Shown here: positions 21,820-29,315 of the stretch, piece by piece
Position numbering within the stretch: the first letter of the stretch is position 1
How the letters are laid out: each line of letters opens with the position of its first letter
Origin: Streptomyces sp. LUP47B
Lineage (GTDB): Bacteria > Actinomycetota > Actinomycetes > Streptomycetales > Streptomycetaceae
DNA length: 39,308 bases
NCBI RefSeq assembly: GCF_001746295.1
Contig: NZ_MJAH01000037.1
Coordinates: 1-39,308, forward strand
Reading direction: 5' to 3'
Made by a program: the position numbers and the translations under genes
The notes under the pieces: model-generated
Told to the model about the DNA's origin: nothing
The model's database searches: none
The model's input: the letters and a program-made list of their open reading frames with translations, nothing else

Positions 21820-22452
21820 ATTACCGGCAACCGGCAGACGAGCTGGGCGTTCGCCGACGCCTATGTCGCCGAGGACGAAACCCTGCGCTGGGCCCGCGAC
21901 CGGGCCCGTGACGCGGGGCTGCGCTCGGTGTCGCCCGGCACGGGCGCGGCGTTGCGGTTGCTGGCCGCCTCCGTTGACGCCAAGGCCGTGGCCGAGATCG
22001 GCACCGGTACCGGCGTCTCCGGCATCCATCTGCTGCACGGCATGCGCCCGGACGGGGTGCTGACCACCGTCGACCCCGAGCCGGAGCACCAGCAGTTCGC
22101 CCGCCAGGCCTTCCGCGCCTGTGGCTTCGCCAGCAACCGGGCCCGCTTCATCCCGGGCCGCGCGCTGGACGTCCTGCCCCGCCTCGCCGACGCCGGCTAC
22201 GACCTCGTCTTCTGCGACGGCGACCGGCAGGAGGTCATGGACTACCTCGCTGAATCGTTGCGCCTGCTGCGCCCGGGAGGACTGGTCGTCTTCGAGGGCG
22301 TCTTCGCCAACGGCCGCACGATGGATTCGGGCCCGCAGCCCACGGAGGTGCTGCGCCTCAGGGAGCTGTTGCGGGCCGTACACGAGAGCCAGGACCTGAT
22401 GCCGTCACTGCTGCCGGTGGGGGACGGACTGCTCTGCGCGATCAAGCGCTGA
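21820..22452 (+). CDS. SAM-dependent O-methyltransferase (probable ATT start)
   Basis: 210 residues if started at ATT 21820. The class I methyltransferase fold is clear: motif I AEIGTGTGVSG (about 58-68), the ribose-binding acidic residue in TTVDPEPEH (Asp85), YDLVFCDGDR and LLRPGGLVVFEGVFANGR, as in the catechol/caffeoyl-CoA O-methyltransferase family (compare Rv1220c of M. tuberculosis, also divergent from sigE). The first usual start codon, GTG 21928, would remove 36 residues (SWAFADAYVAEDETLRWARD ...) that correspond to the conserved N-terminal helix. The frame upstream has no ATG, GTG or TTG back to a stop at 21739, but AAGGAGAGG (21808-21816) stands 3 nt before ATT. The methyl acceptor is unknown. 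Confidence 0.85.
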   Translation: MTGNRQTSWAFADAYVAEDETLRWARDRARDAGLRSVSPGTGAALRLLAASVDAKAVAEIGTGTGVSGIHLLHGMRPDGVLTTVDPEPEHQQFARQAFRACGFASNRARFIPGRALDVLPRLADAGYDLVFCDGDRQEVMDYLAESLRLLRPGGLVVFEGVFANGRTMDSGPQPTEVLRLRELLRAVHESQDLMPSLLPVGDGLLCAIKR

Positions 22453-22498
22453 GCCGTTGAGGGCCGTACGGCCATTCGTGGAAAAGCCCGGGCAAACC

Positions 22499-22532
22499 GC
22501 TGCCCCGGCACCTCAAGAGATGCCGGGGCAGC
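22499..22532. terminator. Bidirectional terminator hairpin
   Basis: A perfect 12-bp stem (22499-22510 with 22521-22532) and a 10-nt loop lie between the methyltransferase stop and the convergent DUF3117 gene. A small palindrome GGCCGTACGGCC (22462-22473) precedes it. Confidence 0.9.
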
Positions 22533-22555
22533 CGAAAGGGTATGGTCGCTTCCGC

Positions 22556-22723
22556 TCAGCCGACGACCTTCTTGAGGGCGTCGCCCAGGGCGTCGGCCTC
22601 GTCAGGGGTCAGCTCGACGACGAGCCGACCGCCGCCTTCGAGCGGAACGCGCATGACGATGCCCCGCCCCTCCTTGGTCACCTCGAGCGGGCCATCGCCC
22701 GTCCGCGGCTTCATGGCCGCCAT
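22556..22723 (-). CDS. DUF3117 protein, 55 residues
   Basis: ATG at 22723, preceded by GGAAGGGG, opens a 55-codon frame that begins MAAMKPRTGDGPLEVTKE and ends ELTPDEADALGDALKKVVG. The sequence is that of the DUF3117 family, small acidic-basic proteins found across actinobacteria (Rv1211 in M. tuberculosis, from memory). The predicted fold is three beta strands (GIVMRVPLEGGGRLVVEL) and a C-terminal helix. Function unknown. It lies between the methyltransferase terminator and a 358-bp intergenic region, and is transcribed alone. Confidence 0.9.
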   Translation of the reverse strand: MAAMKPRTGDGPLEVTKEGRGIVMRVPLEGGGRLVVELTPDEADALGDALKKVVG

Positions 22724-23081
22724 GCTCGTTCCCCTTCCTGAAACCAGCTCATCGTCAAAGCCGACAGCCCTGGGAGGGCACGCGCGTCAAAGTGGGACAC
22801 GCGCCACCGGCATCGAACACATTGCTTCCAAGCCATTATCCCGCATCTCAGGACCCGATGACCAACATCAGTCGGCATCGCTTGGGCAACGCGCGCGAGC
22901 AAAACCACTCAATTCGGCGATGTGGCTGCGATACTCCGCCGCCGCGCCGATCCAGGTCGGCCGTGAGCGCTCTGGAATTCTTTGACGCAGGTCACACGTC
23001 CGGTCCGGTCCTCGGACGGCGATCTCCGCCATGCTGTCCCTCGGACATCGGATGCAGCGGACACACCGGAGGGGATACGCC
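22724..23081. other. 358-bp divergent intergenic region
   Basis: No gene is visible on either strand; short frames here have poor third-position GC. It holds a candidate minus-strand promoter (listed separately) and, just before the enoyl-CoA hydratase ATG, the ribosome-binding site GGAGGGG (23068-23074). I see no tRNA, strong hairpin or riboswitch motif. Confidence 0.5.
22835..22865 (-). promoter_or_regulatory. Candidate promoter of the DUF3117 gene
   Basis: On the minus strand TTGGTC (22865-22860) and GATAAT (22840-22835) are 19 bp apart, close to a vegetative promoter. The leader would be about 105 nt. Confidence 0.4.
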
Positions 23082-23873
23082 ATGGCCGACACCGTGCTCT
23101 ACGAGGTGCACGACGGGCTCGCGACGATCACGCTGAACCGGCCGGAGGCGATGAACGCGCTGAACGTCGCCACGAAGGTCGCGCTGCGGGAGGCCGTGGA
23201 GTCGGCGGCCTCGGACGACGCCGTACGGGCCGTGCTGCTCACCGCCGCCGGGGAGCGGGCGTTCTGCGTGGGGCAGGACCTCAAGGAACACATCGGGCTG
23301 CTGATGCAGGGGTCCGACGTCGTGATGAGCACGGTCAAGGAGCACTACAACCCCATCGTGCGGGCACTGACGGAGATGCGGAAGCCCGTGGTCGCCGGGG
23401 TGAACGGGGTCGCGGCCGGGGCCGGCTTCGGGCTCGCGCTGGCCGCGGACTACCGGGTGGTGGCGGACACCGCCGCCTTCAACACGTCCTTCGCGGGGGT
23501 CGCGCTGACCGCGGACTCCGGTATCTCGTGGACGCTGCCGCGGGTGGTCGGGCCGGGCAGGGCCGCTGACCTGCTGCTCTTTCCCCGGACCGTCTCGGCG
23601 CAGGACGCGTACGAGCTGGGCATCGTGAACCGTCTCGTGCCGTCGACCGAGCTGCCCGCGGAGGCGGAGAAGGTGGCGCGGGCGCTGGCCTCGGGGCCGA
23701 CGGTGGCGTACGGGGCGATCAAGGAGTCGCTCGCGTACGCGCAGTCGCACTCCCTGGCGGAGACGCTGGAGAAGGAGGACGAGCTGCAGGGGCGGGCCGG
23801 GGCGTCCGAGGACCATGCGATCGCCGTGCGGGCGTTCGTGAACAAGGAGACGCCGGAGTATCTGGGACGCTGA
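23082..23873 (+). CDS. Enoyl-CoA hydratase/isomerase family protein
   Basis: 263 residues of the crotonase fold: ITLNRPEAMNALN near the start, the first oxyanion-hole strand AVLLTAAGERAFCVGQDLKE, KPVVAGVNGVAAGAGFGLALAADYRVV for the second oxyanion glycine, and the DSGISWTLPRVVGPGRAADLLLF segment that carries the catalytic acid position of the family. The arrangement GQDLKEH and DSG resembles PaaG/PaaB-type isomerases as much as hydratases, so the exact reaction (hydration, isomerisation) on which acyl-CoA cannot be fixed. GGAGGGG lies 8 nt before ATG 23082. It stands alone between divergent and convergent genes. Confidence 0.87.
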   Translation: MADTVLYEVHDGLATITLNRPEAMNALNVATKVALREAVESAASDDAVRAVLLTAAGERAFCVGQDLKEHIGLLMQGSDVVMSTVKEHYNPIVRALTEMRKPVVAGVNGVAAGAGFGLALAADYRVVADTAAFNTSFAGVALTADSGISWTLPRVVGPGRAADLLLFPRTVSAQDAYELGIVNRLVPSTELPAEAEKVARALASGPTVAYGAIKESLAYAQSHSLAETLEKEDELQGRAGASEDHAIAVRAFVNKETPEYLGR

Positions 23874-23895
23874 CCCGCCGTCGCGGTGTGGGCCC

Positions 23896-24474
23896 CTAAA
23901 GGCGTCTCGCCACGCATGATTCCAGGTGGTCGTCGACCAGACCGCAGGCCTGCATCAGTGCGTACGCCGTCGTCGGACCCACGAAGCGCAGCCCGCGCTT
24001 CTTCAGCGCCTTCGACAGGGCCGTCGACTCCGGGGTCACCGCCGGGACGTCTCCCAAGGTCCTGGGGATCACGTGGGAAGCGGGCACATGGGACCAGATC
24101 AGCTCGTCCAGCTCGCCCGGGGCCCACTCGGCCAGCACGCGCGCGTTGGCCATCGTCGCGTCGATCTTGGCGCGGTTGCGGATGATTCCCGGGTCGAGCA
24201 GCAGGCGGTCACGGTCGGCCTCGCCGAACGTGGCCACCTTGGCGATCTCGAAGCCCGCGAAGGCGGCGCGGAAGCCCTCGCGGCGGCGCAGGATCGTGAT
24301 CCACGACAGGCCGGACTGGAAGGCCTCCAGGCTGAGGCGTTCGTACAGGGCGTCGTCGCCGTGGACCGGGCGGCCCCACTCCTCGTCGTGGTACGTCACG
24401 TAGTCCGGCGTGGACAGGGCCCAGGGGCAGCGCGGCGCGCCGTCCGGTCCGGCCAGGGCGGTGCCGTCGCTCAC
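23896..24474 (-). CDS. tag: DNA-3-methyladenine glycosylase I
   Basis: 192 residues. The Tag family signature is complete: RCPWALSTPDYVTYHDEEWGRPVHGDDALYERLSLEAFQSGLSWITILRRREGFRAAF, with the zinc-snap Cys and His near the N-terminus and the matching HLESC near the C-terminus, and the Glu of YHDEEWG that recognises the base. The enzyme removes 3-methyladenine from alkylated DNA and starts base excision repair. The GTG start (24474) overlaps the TGA of the small DivIVA-like gene (GTGA), so the two form an operon. The same gene (tagA) is in the matching mycobacterial block. Confidence 0.93.
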   Translation of the reverse strand: MSDGTALAGPDGAPRCPWALSTPDYVTYHDEEWGRPVHGDDALYERLSLEAFQSGLSWITILRRREGFRAAFAGFEIAKVATFGEADRDRLLLDPGIIRNRAKIDATMANARVLAEWAPGELDELIWSHVPASHVIPRTLGDVPAVTPESTALSKALKKRGLRFVGPTTAYALMQACGLVDDHLESCVARRL

Positions 24475-24830
24475 CGCTGCTCCCCATGGCCGTGCTCCGG
24501 CTTCTCCATGGAGACGTGGGCCGCGGCCTGGGCGCCGGCCAGCGCGGACTCCAGGTCGGCGATCCGGGCGTCGCGCTCGGCGAGCTCCGCGCCGAGGCGG
24601 CTGAGCGCGTCGTCGACGTCCGCCATGCGGTAGCCGCGGGCGGTCAGCGGGAAGCGCAGGCTTTCGATGTCCGCGCGGTTCAGCGGTCGGTCCGGTGGCA
24701 GCGGGTCCTGGAGCCGCTCGGGGGTGACGTCCGGCAGCGGGCCGTCGCTCTCCCCGCCGCCCACCACGGCGAGCGTCACCGCGGCGACCACGACCGCGAG
24801 CGCGATGACCAGGAACAAGAACATAACCAT
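24471..24830 (-). CDS. Small membrane-anchored DivIVA-domain-like protein
   Basis: 119 residues from ATG 24830: one membrane helix at the very N-terminus (MFLFLVIALAVVVAAVTLAVVGGG), a short acidic/proline linker, then a DivIVA-like motif (DIESLRFPLTARGYRMADVDDALSRLGAELAERDARIADLESAL) in which the RFPLTARGYRMADVD part is the membrane-curvature-sensing domain type found in DivIVA/Wag31 relatives, followed by a coiled coil. It could help place proteins at curved membrane, as in polar growth, but that is inference. An ATG at 24845 is an alternative start. The stop overlaps the start of tag. Confidence 0.75.
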   Translation of the reverse strand: MVMFLFLVIALAVVVAAVTLAVVGGGESDGPLPDVTPERLQDPLPPDRPLNRADIESLRFPLTARGYRMADVDDALSRLGAELAERDARIADLESALAGAQAAAHVSMEKPEHGHGEQR

Positions 24831-24976
24831 CGCTGAGGTCCCCATGGTCCCTGCCGGCGGCCGGCCGCCGGCGTCGAATGTGTCAGGGTCCGATCGTGCC
24901 ATGCGAGTCTGACAGTTAGGGTCGCAGGCGGCCGCGGACTCCGAACACACAGACGCACGAAGTGAGGTCACAGGGG

Positions 24977-25837
24977 ATGCTCAGGCTGGGCAGGCGTGAA
25001 TTCGACGCGCACGAGCCGGTGATCATGGCGATCGTGAACCGGACCCCCGACTCCTTCTACGACCAGGGAGCCACGTTCCTCGACGAGCCCGCTCTCGCGC
25101 GCGTGGAGCACGCGGTGGCCGAAGGGGCCGCCATCATCGACGTCGGCGGGGTCAAGGCCGGGCCGGGCGAAGAGGTGTCCGCGACGGAGGAGGCGCGGCG
25201 GACCGTCGGGTTCGTGGCGGAGGTACGACGGCGGTTCCCCGACGTGATCATCAGCGTCGACACCTGGCGGGCGTCCGTCGGTGAGGCCGTGTGCGAGGCG
25301 GGGGCGGATCTGCTCAACGACGCGTGGGGCGGGGTCGATCCGGGGCTCGCCGAGGTCGCCGCGCGGTACCGGGTGGGGCTGGTGTGCACGCACGCCGGGG
25401 GCGCCGAGCCGCGTACGCGGCCGCATCGGGTGACGTACGACGACGTCATGGCCGACATTCTGCGGGTGACCGTGGGCCTCGCCGAGCGGGCGGTGGCTCT
25501 GGGGGTGCCCCGGGAGTCCGTGATGATCGATCCCGGGCACGACTTCGGGAAGAACACCCGGCACAGTCTCGAGGCGACCCGTCGGCTCGGCGAGATGGTC
25601 GGGACGGGGTGGCCCGTGCTGGTGTCCCTGTCCAACAAGGACTTCGTGGGCGAGACCCTGGACAAGCCGGTGAAGGAGCGCGTGGTGGGGACGCTGGCGA
25701 CCACCGCGGTGTCGGCGTGGCTGGGGGCCCAGGTGTACCGGGTGCACGAGGTCGCCGAGACCCGGCAGGTGCTGGACATGGTGGCGTCGATCGCCGGGCA
25801 CCGTCCGCCGGCGGTCGCGCGCCGGGGGCTGGCGTAG
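24977..25837 (+). CDS. Dihydropteroate synthase-like protein (FolP2 type)
   Basis: 286 residues of TIM-barrel pterin-binding fold: MAIVNRTPDSFYDQG (first loop), IIDVGGVKAGPGEEVSATEEARR, ISVDTWRASVGEAVCEAGADLLNDAWGG, DPGHDFGKNTRHSLEATRRL and the terminal YRVHEVAETRQVLDM. Several positions differ from canonical DHPS, for example THAGG where a Met-His motif is usual. In mycobacteria the gene in this position is folP2, whose product lacks measurable dihydropteroate synthase activity. So folate synthesis is not assured; binding of another pterin-like ligand is possible. ATG 24977 is preceded by GAGGT. The gene is divergent from the tag operon. Confidence 0.85.
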   Translation: MLRLGRREFDAHEPVIMAIVNRTPDSFYDQGATFLDEPALARVEHAVAEGAAIIDVGGVKAGPGEEVSATEEARRTVGFVAEVRRRFPDVIISVDTWRASVGEAVCEAGADLLNDAWGGVDPGLAEVAARYRVGLVCTHAGGAEPRTRPHRVTYDDVMADILRVTVGLAERAVALGVPRESVMIDPGHDFGKNTRHSLEATRRLGEMVGTGWPVLVSLSNKDFVGETLDKPVKERVVGTLATTAVSAWLGAQVYRVHEVAETRQVLDMVASIAGHRPPAVARRGLA

Positions 25838-25867
25838 GGAGTTCTTCGCCCCCGCCGCCCCTACCCG

Positions 25868-25929
25868 TCCCCCGGGGGCTCCGCCCCCTCGACCCCCGCT
25901 CCTCAAACGCCGGAGGGGCTGAATTTCAG
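25868..25929. repeat. Dispersed Streptomyces intergenic repeat
   Basis: The segment with CCCCCGGGGGCTCCGCCCCC and GCTCCTCAAACGCCGGAGGG is, from memory, one of the commonest intergenic repeats in Streptomyces genomes; its CTCCG/CGGAG parts can pair, and it often sits after stop codons. It directly precedes the MITE. Confidence 0.6.
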
Positions 25930-25946
25930 TCCCCCCGGCCTTCTAG

Positions 25947-26118
25947 GCCCTGTCGTCAAATTCCCGTCGTCCGCCCGGAGGGCGGGCCGCGCGGCGTCTG
26001 GTGCGTGCGATCGCAAGGCGCCGGAGCGCCGTCGTGGCGGAGCCACGTCGGCGGTTCGGCAACGCGGCGAGCGCGCGTGCCAGGCGTCGCGCGGCAGGCG
26101 GGAATTTGACGACAGGGC
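25947..26118. mobile_element. 172-bp MITE with 20-bp terminal inverted repeats
   Basis: GCCCTGTCGTCAAATTCCCG (25947-25966) and its exact reverse complement (26099-26118) bound the element. CTAG flanks both ends (25943-25946, 26119-26122) and may be a target-site duplication, though as a palindrome it could also extend the terminal repeats to 24 bp. There is no transposase gene, so it must be moved by an IS elsewhere, probably of the IS5 superfamily. The interior is GC-rich with further short hairpins. Similar ends are, as I recall, frequent in Streptomyces. Confidence 0.8.
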
Positions 26119-26133
26119 CTAGGCCCGCGTGGA

Positions 26134-26892
26134 CTACCTCCCCGCCTCCTTGGACACCAGCGCCACCGCCTCGTCCACGTCGTCCGTCACGTGGAACAGC
26201 AGCAGGTCCTTCTCCGACGCCTTGCCCTGGGCGATCAGGGTGTTCTTGAGCCAGTCGACCAGTCCGCCCCAGTACTCGCTGCCGAAGAGCACGATCGGGA
26301 AGCGGGTGACCTTCTGCGTCTGGACCAGCGTCAACGCCTCGAACAGCTCGTCCAGGGTGCCGAGTCCGCCCGGCAGCACCACGAAACCCTGCGCGTACTT
26401 CACGAACATCATCTTGCGGACGAAGAAGTAGCGGAAGTTGAGGCCGATGTCGACGTAGGGGTTGAGCCCCTGCTCGAAGGGCAGCTCGATGCCGAGGCCG
26501 ACGGAGGTGCCCTTCGCCTCGCAGGCACCCTTGTTGGCCGCCTCCATGGCGCCGGGGCCGCCGCCGGTGATGACGGCGAAGCCGGCCTCCACCAGGCCCC
26601 GCCCCAGCCGCACGCCCGCCTCGTACTCCGGAGAGTCCGCCGGCGTCCGCGCGGAGCCGAACACGCTGATGGCGGGCGGGAGTTCGGCGAGCGTACCGAA
26701 GCCCTCGATGAACTCCGACTGGATGCGCAGAACGCGCCAGGGGTCGGTGTGGACCCAGTCCGAGGGGCCGCCCGCGTCCAGCAGGCGCTGGTCGGTCGTG
26801 CTCGCCGTGACCTGTCCCCGCCTGCGGAGGACAGGTCCCAGGCGCTGCTCCTCCGGCGGCTGCTTCTTGCCCTCGGGGTTCCCGGTAGCCAT
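26134..26892 (-). CDS. LOG-family protein (TIGR00730), cytokinin riboside 5'-monophosphate phosphoribohydrolase type
   Basis: 252 residues. After a ~70-residue N-terminal extension the Rossmann-like domain shows the two LOG signatures, GGGPGAMEAANKG (from about 110) and PGGLGTLDE (from 174), which bind the nucleotide phosphate and form the active site. Such enzymes cleave N6-modified AMP (and AMP in many bacteria) to base and ribose 5-phosphate; the mycobacterial LOG in the same position (Rv1205) makes free cytokinins. The start at 26892 has GGAGGGAG upstream. The MITE inserted only 15 bp beyond its stop codon and may now form part of its 3' end. Confidence 0.9.
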   Translation of the reverse strand: MATGNPEGKKQPPEEQRLGPVLRRRGQVTASTTDQRLLDAGGPSDWVHTDPWRVLRIQSEFIEGFGTLAELPPAISVFGSARTPADSPEYEAGVRLGRGLVEAGFAVITGGGPGAMEAANKGACEAKGTSVGLGIELPFEQGLNPYVDIGLNFRYFFVRKMMFVKYAQGFVVLPGGLGTLDELFEALTLVQTQKVTRFPIVLFGSEYWGGLVDWLKNTLIAQGKASEKDLLLFHVTDDVDEAVALVSKEAGR

Positions 26893-26928
26893 GTGCGCTC
26901 CCTCCGCTTGCCTGGTCTTTCCGTCTCA

Positions 26929-26942
26929 GCGTAGATCTACGC
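26929..26942. promoter_or_regulatory. Perfect 14-bp palindrome upstream of the LOG gene
   Basis: GCGTAGATCTACGC is its own reverse complement and lies 37-50 bp before the LOG start codon, in the promoter region. It is a possible operator; TAGATC within it is a poor -10. Confidence 0.4.
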
Positions 26943-27001
26943 GGGTTACGGAGGGGGGACGTAAGCGTGTCCGCCATGAAGCGCCACGGCACAGACCGGC
27001 G

Positions 27002-28081
27002 TCACGACGTCAGCCATGCCCTCAGCTTCTCCTCCGCCTCCGGGATCAGTGACACCTTCACCCGCTCGTCCACCTTGTGCGCGAGCAGCGGCTGACCGGG
27101 GCTGTAGTTCACCGCGGGCACGCCGAGCGCACTGAAGCGGGACACGTCCGTCCAGCCGAACTTGGGGCGGGCGACGCCTCCGACGGCCGCCATGAAGGCC
27201 TTGGCGACGGGGTGGGTGAGGCCGGGGCGGGCACCGCCGGTGTGGTCGTCGACGGTGAACTCGTCGACCCCGCAGTCCGCGAAGAAGTCCCGCACGAAGG
27301 CCTCCGCCTCGGCCTCGCTGCGGTCCGGGGCGTAACGGAAGTTGACCGTCAGGGTGCAGGAGTCGGGGATGACGTTCGTGGCCACGCCGCCCTCCACTCG
27401 CACCGCGTTGAGACCCTCGTGGAACTCGAGACCGTCCACCACCGGCTTGCGCGGCTCGTAGGCCGCCAGCTTCGCGAGGGCGGGGGCGGCCTTGTGGATC
27501 GCGTTGGACCCCATCCACGCGCGGGCGGAGTGCGCCCGCTCCCCCTTGAACGTCAGCAGCACCCGGAGCGTTCCCTGGCAGCCGCCCTCGACCTGGTTGT
27601 CCGTCGGCTCCAGGAGGACCGCGAAGTCGCCCTCCAGCCACTCGGGGTGGGCCTCGGCCACATGTCCCAGGCCGTTGAGGTGGGCCGCGACCTCTTCGTT
27701 GTCGTAGAAGATGAAAGTGAGGTCGCGGTTGGGCTCGGGGACCGTGGCCGCGATCCGCAGCTGGACAGCGACCCCGGACTTCATGTCGCAGGTGCCGCAG
27801 CCCCACAGGTAGCCCTCGTCGTCGAGGCGCGAGGGGACGTTGCCCGCGATGGGGACCGTGTCGATGTGGCCGGCGAGGATGACGCGTTCCGGACGGCCGA
27901 GATCCGTGCGGGCGACGACGTTGTTGCCGTGGCGGTCGACCGTCAGATGCGGCAGGGCGCGCAGGGCGGTCTCGATCGCGTCCGCGAGGGGCTTCTCGGT
28001 ACCGCTCTCGGAGGGGAAGTCGACGAGCTGCGCGGTGAGCTGAGCTGCGTCCAGCGAAAGGTCAAGGGGGGTGTCGGCCAT
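27002..28081 (-). CDS. dapE: Succinyl-diaminopimelate desuccinylase
   Basis: 359 residues, M20 peptidase family. Metal ligands and catalytic residues are in place: LAGHIDTVP (His72, Asp74), GCGTCDMKSG (Asp99), FYDNEE (Glu129/130), and the C-terminal LLAHKVDERV histidine. The lid domain (CQGTLRVLLTFKGERAHSARAWMGSNAIHK) follows in the middle. DapE removes succinate from N-succinyl-LL-diaminopimelate in the lysine and peptidoglycan meso-diaminopimelate (in Streptomyces, LL-diaminopimelate) pathway. dapC, the preceding step, lies 2 kb away on the same strand. ATG 28081 follows AGGGTCGGGAG. In mycobacteria dapE also neighbours LOG. Confidence 0.94.
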   Translation of the reverse strand: MADTPLDLSLDAAQLTAQLVDFPSESGTEKPLADAIETALRALPHLTVDRHGNNVVARTDLGRPERVILAGHIDTVPIAGNVPSRLDDEGYLWGCGTCDMKSGVAVQLRIAATVPEPNRDLTFIFYDNEEVAAHLNGLGHVAEAHPEWLEGDFAVLLEPTDNQVEGGCQGTLRVLLTFKGERAHSARAWMGSNAIHKAAPALAKLAAYEPRKPVVDGLEFHEGLNAVRVEGGVATNVIPDSCTLTVNFRYAPDRSEAEAEAFVRDFFADCGVDEFTVDDHTGGARPGLTHPVAKAFMAAVGGVARPKFGWTDVSRFSALGVPAVNYSPGQPLLAHKVDERVKVSLIPEAEEKLRAWLTS

Positions 28082-28153
28082 GCTCCCGACCCTAACGTCC
28101 CGCTGTTCGCGCCCACTGTCCACATCCGGCGCAGCCGTCTCAGTACTCTCCAG

Positions 28154-28159
28154 TATCTT
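28154..28159 (+). promoter_or_regulatory. Candidate -10 of a leaderless mRNA
   Basis: TATCTT ends 7 nt before the ATG at 28166, which has no ribosome-binding sequence. Transcription would begin at or next to the start codon. Confidence 0.45.
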
Positions 28160-28165
28160 GTCCGG

Positions 28166-29143
28166 ATGCCAGAGCCGTTGCCCCCTACTCGCAAGCGCCG
28201 TGGCCGCCTCCTCCGCTTCGGGGCGGCCCTCGTGGTCCTGTGCGCGGTCGCCGGTTACCTCGTGGTGCAGTACGTCACCGGAGGCACCGACGGGCCGAGC
28301 TGCCGAGTCGTCTCGGGCAGGGCGGGCGGACCGTCGTACGAGTTCACGCCCGAGCAGGCGGTGAACGCGGCGACGATCACCGCCGTCGGCACCGGGCGCG
28401 GGCTGCCGGAGCGCGCCGTGGCGATCGCGCTCGCCACCGCGCTCCAGGAGTCGGGGCTGCGCAACATCTCGCACGGCGACCGTGACTCGCTCGGGCTGTT
28501 CCAGCAGCGGCCCTCGATGGGCTGGGGCACCCCGCAGGAGATCCTGGACCCGACGTACGCGGCGGGCGAGTTCTACAAGCACCTGGTCAAGGTGCGGGGC
28601 TACCAGGACCTCCCGCTGACCGTCGCCGCCCAGCGTGTGCAGCGCAGCGGCTATCCGGAGGCGTACGCCAAGCACGAGCCGGACGCCGTCATGCTCGCCG
28701 CCGCCCTGACCGGCACCGCCGCGGCCACCCTGACCTGTGACGGGCGCCAGGACTCCACACCGGCCGCTCAGGCCGCACAGGCCACCGCCACGGGCCCGGA
28801 CGCGGTGCGGTCGGCTCTCGTACGGGACTTCGGGCGGGACGCGCTGGAGACGGCCGCCGCGGAGGTGGGCGGCAAGGCCTCGCCGAGCCCGGCACCCACC
28901 TCGGGCGACGGGCGCACCGTGACCCTGCCCGTGCGCGGGGACACCGGCCCGGGTTCCGGCCGCAGTCTCAGGGAGCGCGGCTGGCAGCTCGCCCACTGGG
29001 CCGTCGCCAACTCCTCCGCGCTGCGCATCGAGCGCGTCTCGTACGCCGGGCGCCAGTGGACGGCCGGGAACACGGAGAGCGAGTGGCGTACGGCGGCCGG
29101 CGAGGGCGGCACGGGCTCGGTGCGGATACTGACGGCACGGTAG
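28166..29143 (+). CDS. Membrane-anchored exported protein with lysozyme-like domain
   Basis: 325 residues. A basic N-terminus and one hydrophobic segment (RFGAALVVLCAVAGYLVVQYV) anchor or export the protein. The next ~140 residues contain a soluble-lytic-transglycosylase-like pattern: AITAVGTGRGLPERAVAIALATALQESGLRNISHGDRDSLGLFQQRPSMGWG, with the Glu of QESGL in the place of the catalytic acid, then LTVAAQRVQRSGYPEAYAKH. The C-terminal part is Ala/Pro-rich with a strand region (VTLPVRGDTGPG ... WQLAHWAVANSSALRIERVSYAGRQW). Streptomyces databases often label it 'heavy metal transporter', which the sequence does not support. Probable role in cell-wall turnover. Start codon chosen from the -10 spacing (leaderless). 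Confidence 0.75.
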   Translation: MPEPLPPTRKRRGRLLRFGAALVVLCAVAGYLVVQYVTGGTDGPSCRVVSGRAGGPSYEFTPEQAVNAATITAVGTGRGLPERAVAIALATALQESGLRNISHGDRDSLGLFQQRPSMGWGTPQEILDPTYAAGEFYKHLVKVRGYQDLPLTVAAQRVQRSGYPEAYAKHEPDAVMLAAALTGTAAATLTCDGRQDSTPAAQAAQATATGPDAVRSALVRDFGRDALETAAAEVGGKASPSPAPTSGDGRTVTLPVRGDTGPGSGRSLRERGWQLAHWAVANSSALRIERVSYAGRQWTAGNTESEWRTAAGEGGTGSVRILTAR

Positions 29144-29287
29144 TTCGGAAGATCACCTGCAAGGGTCACGTCCGCCCGCTGTCGGAGCGGGTGTGCGCAG
29201 GTTTTCGTCACGTCACCCCCGTATCCGCAAAAACCCTTGAGATCACAGGGCTGCGAGCATTCGGAGGACTTTCAGACCGGAAGCCTT

Positions 29288-29315
29288 TTGCCCGTTTTTA
29301 TCCGCAGGTGATAAT
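29288..29315 (+). promoter_or_regulatory. Promoter of the small secreted protein gene
   Basis: TTGCCC (29288-29293) and GATAAT (29310-29315) are 16 bp apart in an AT-rich stretch. Transcription near 29322 would give a leader of about 95 nt with a small hairpin CCAAC/GTTGG (29329-29345). The remaining 29144-29417 gap shows no gene. Confidence 0.45.

Noticed and set aside
22724..23081. tRNA gene in the 358-bp gap
   Set aside because: No T-loop GTTCGANTC consensus or acceptor stem was found; the GC/AT mix is that of a promoter region.
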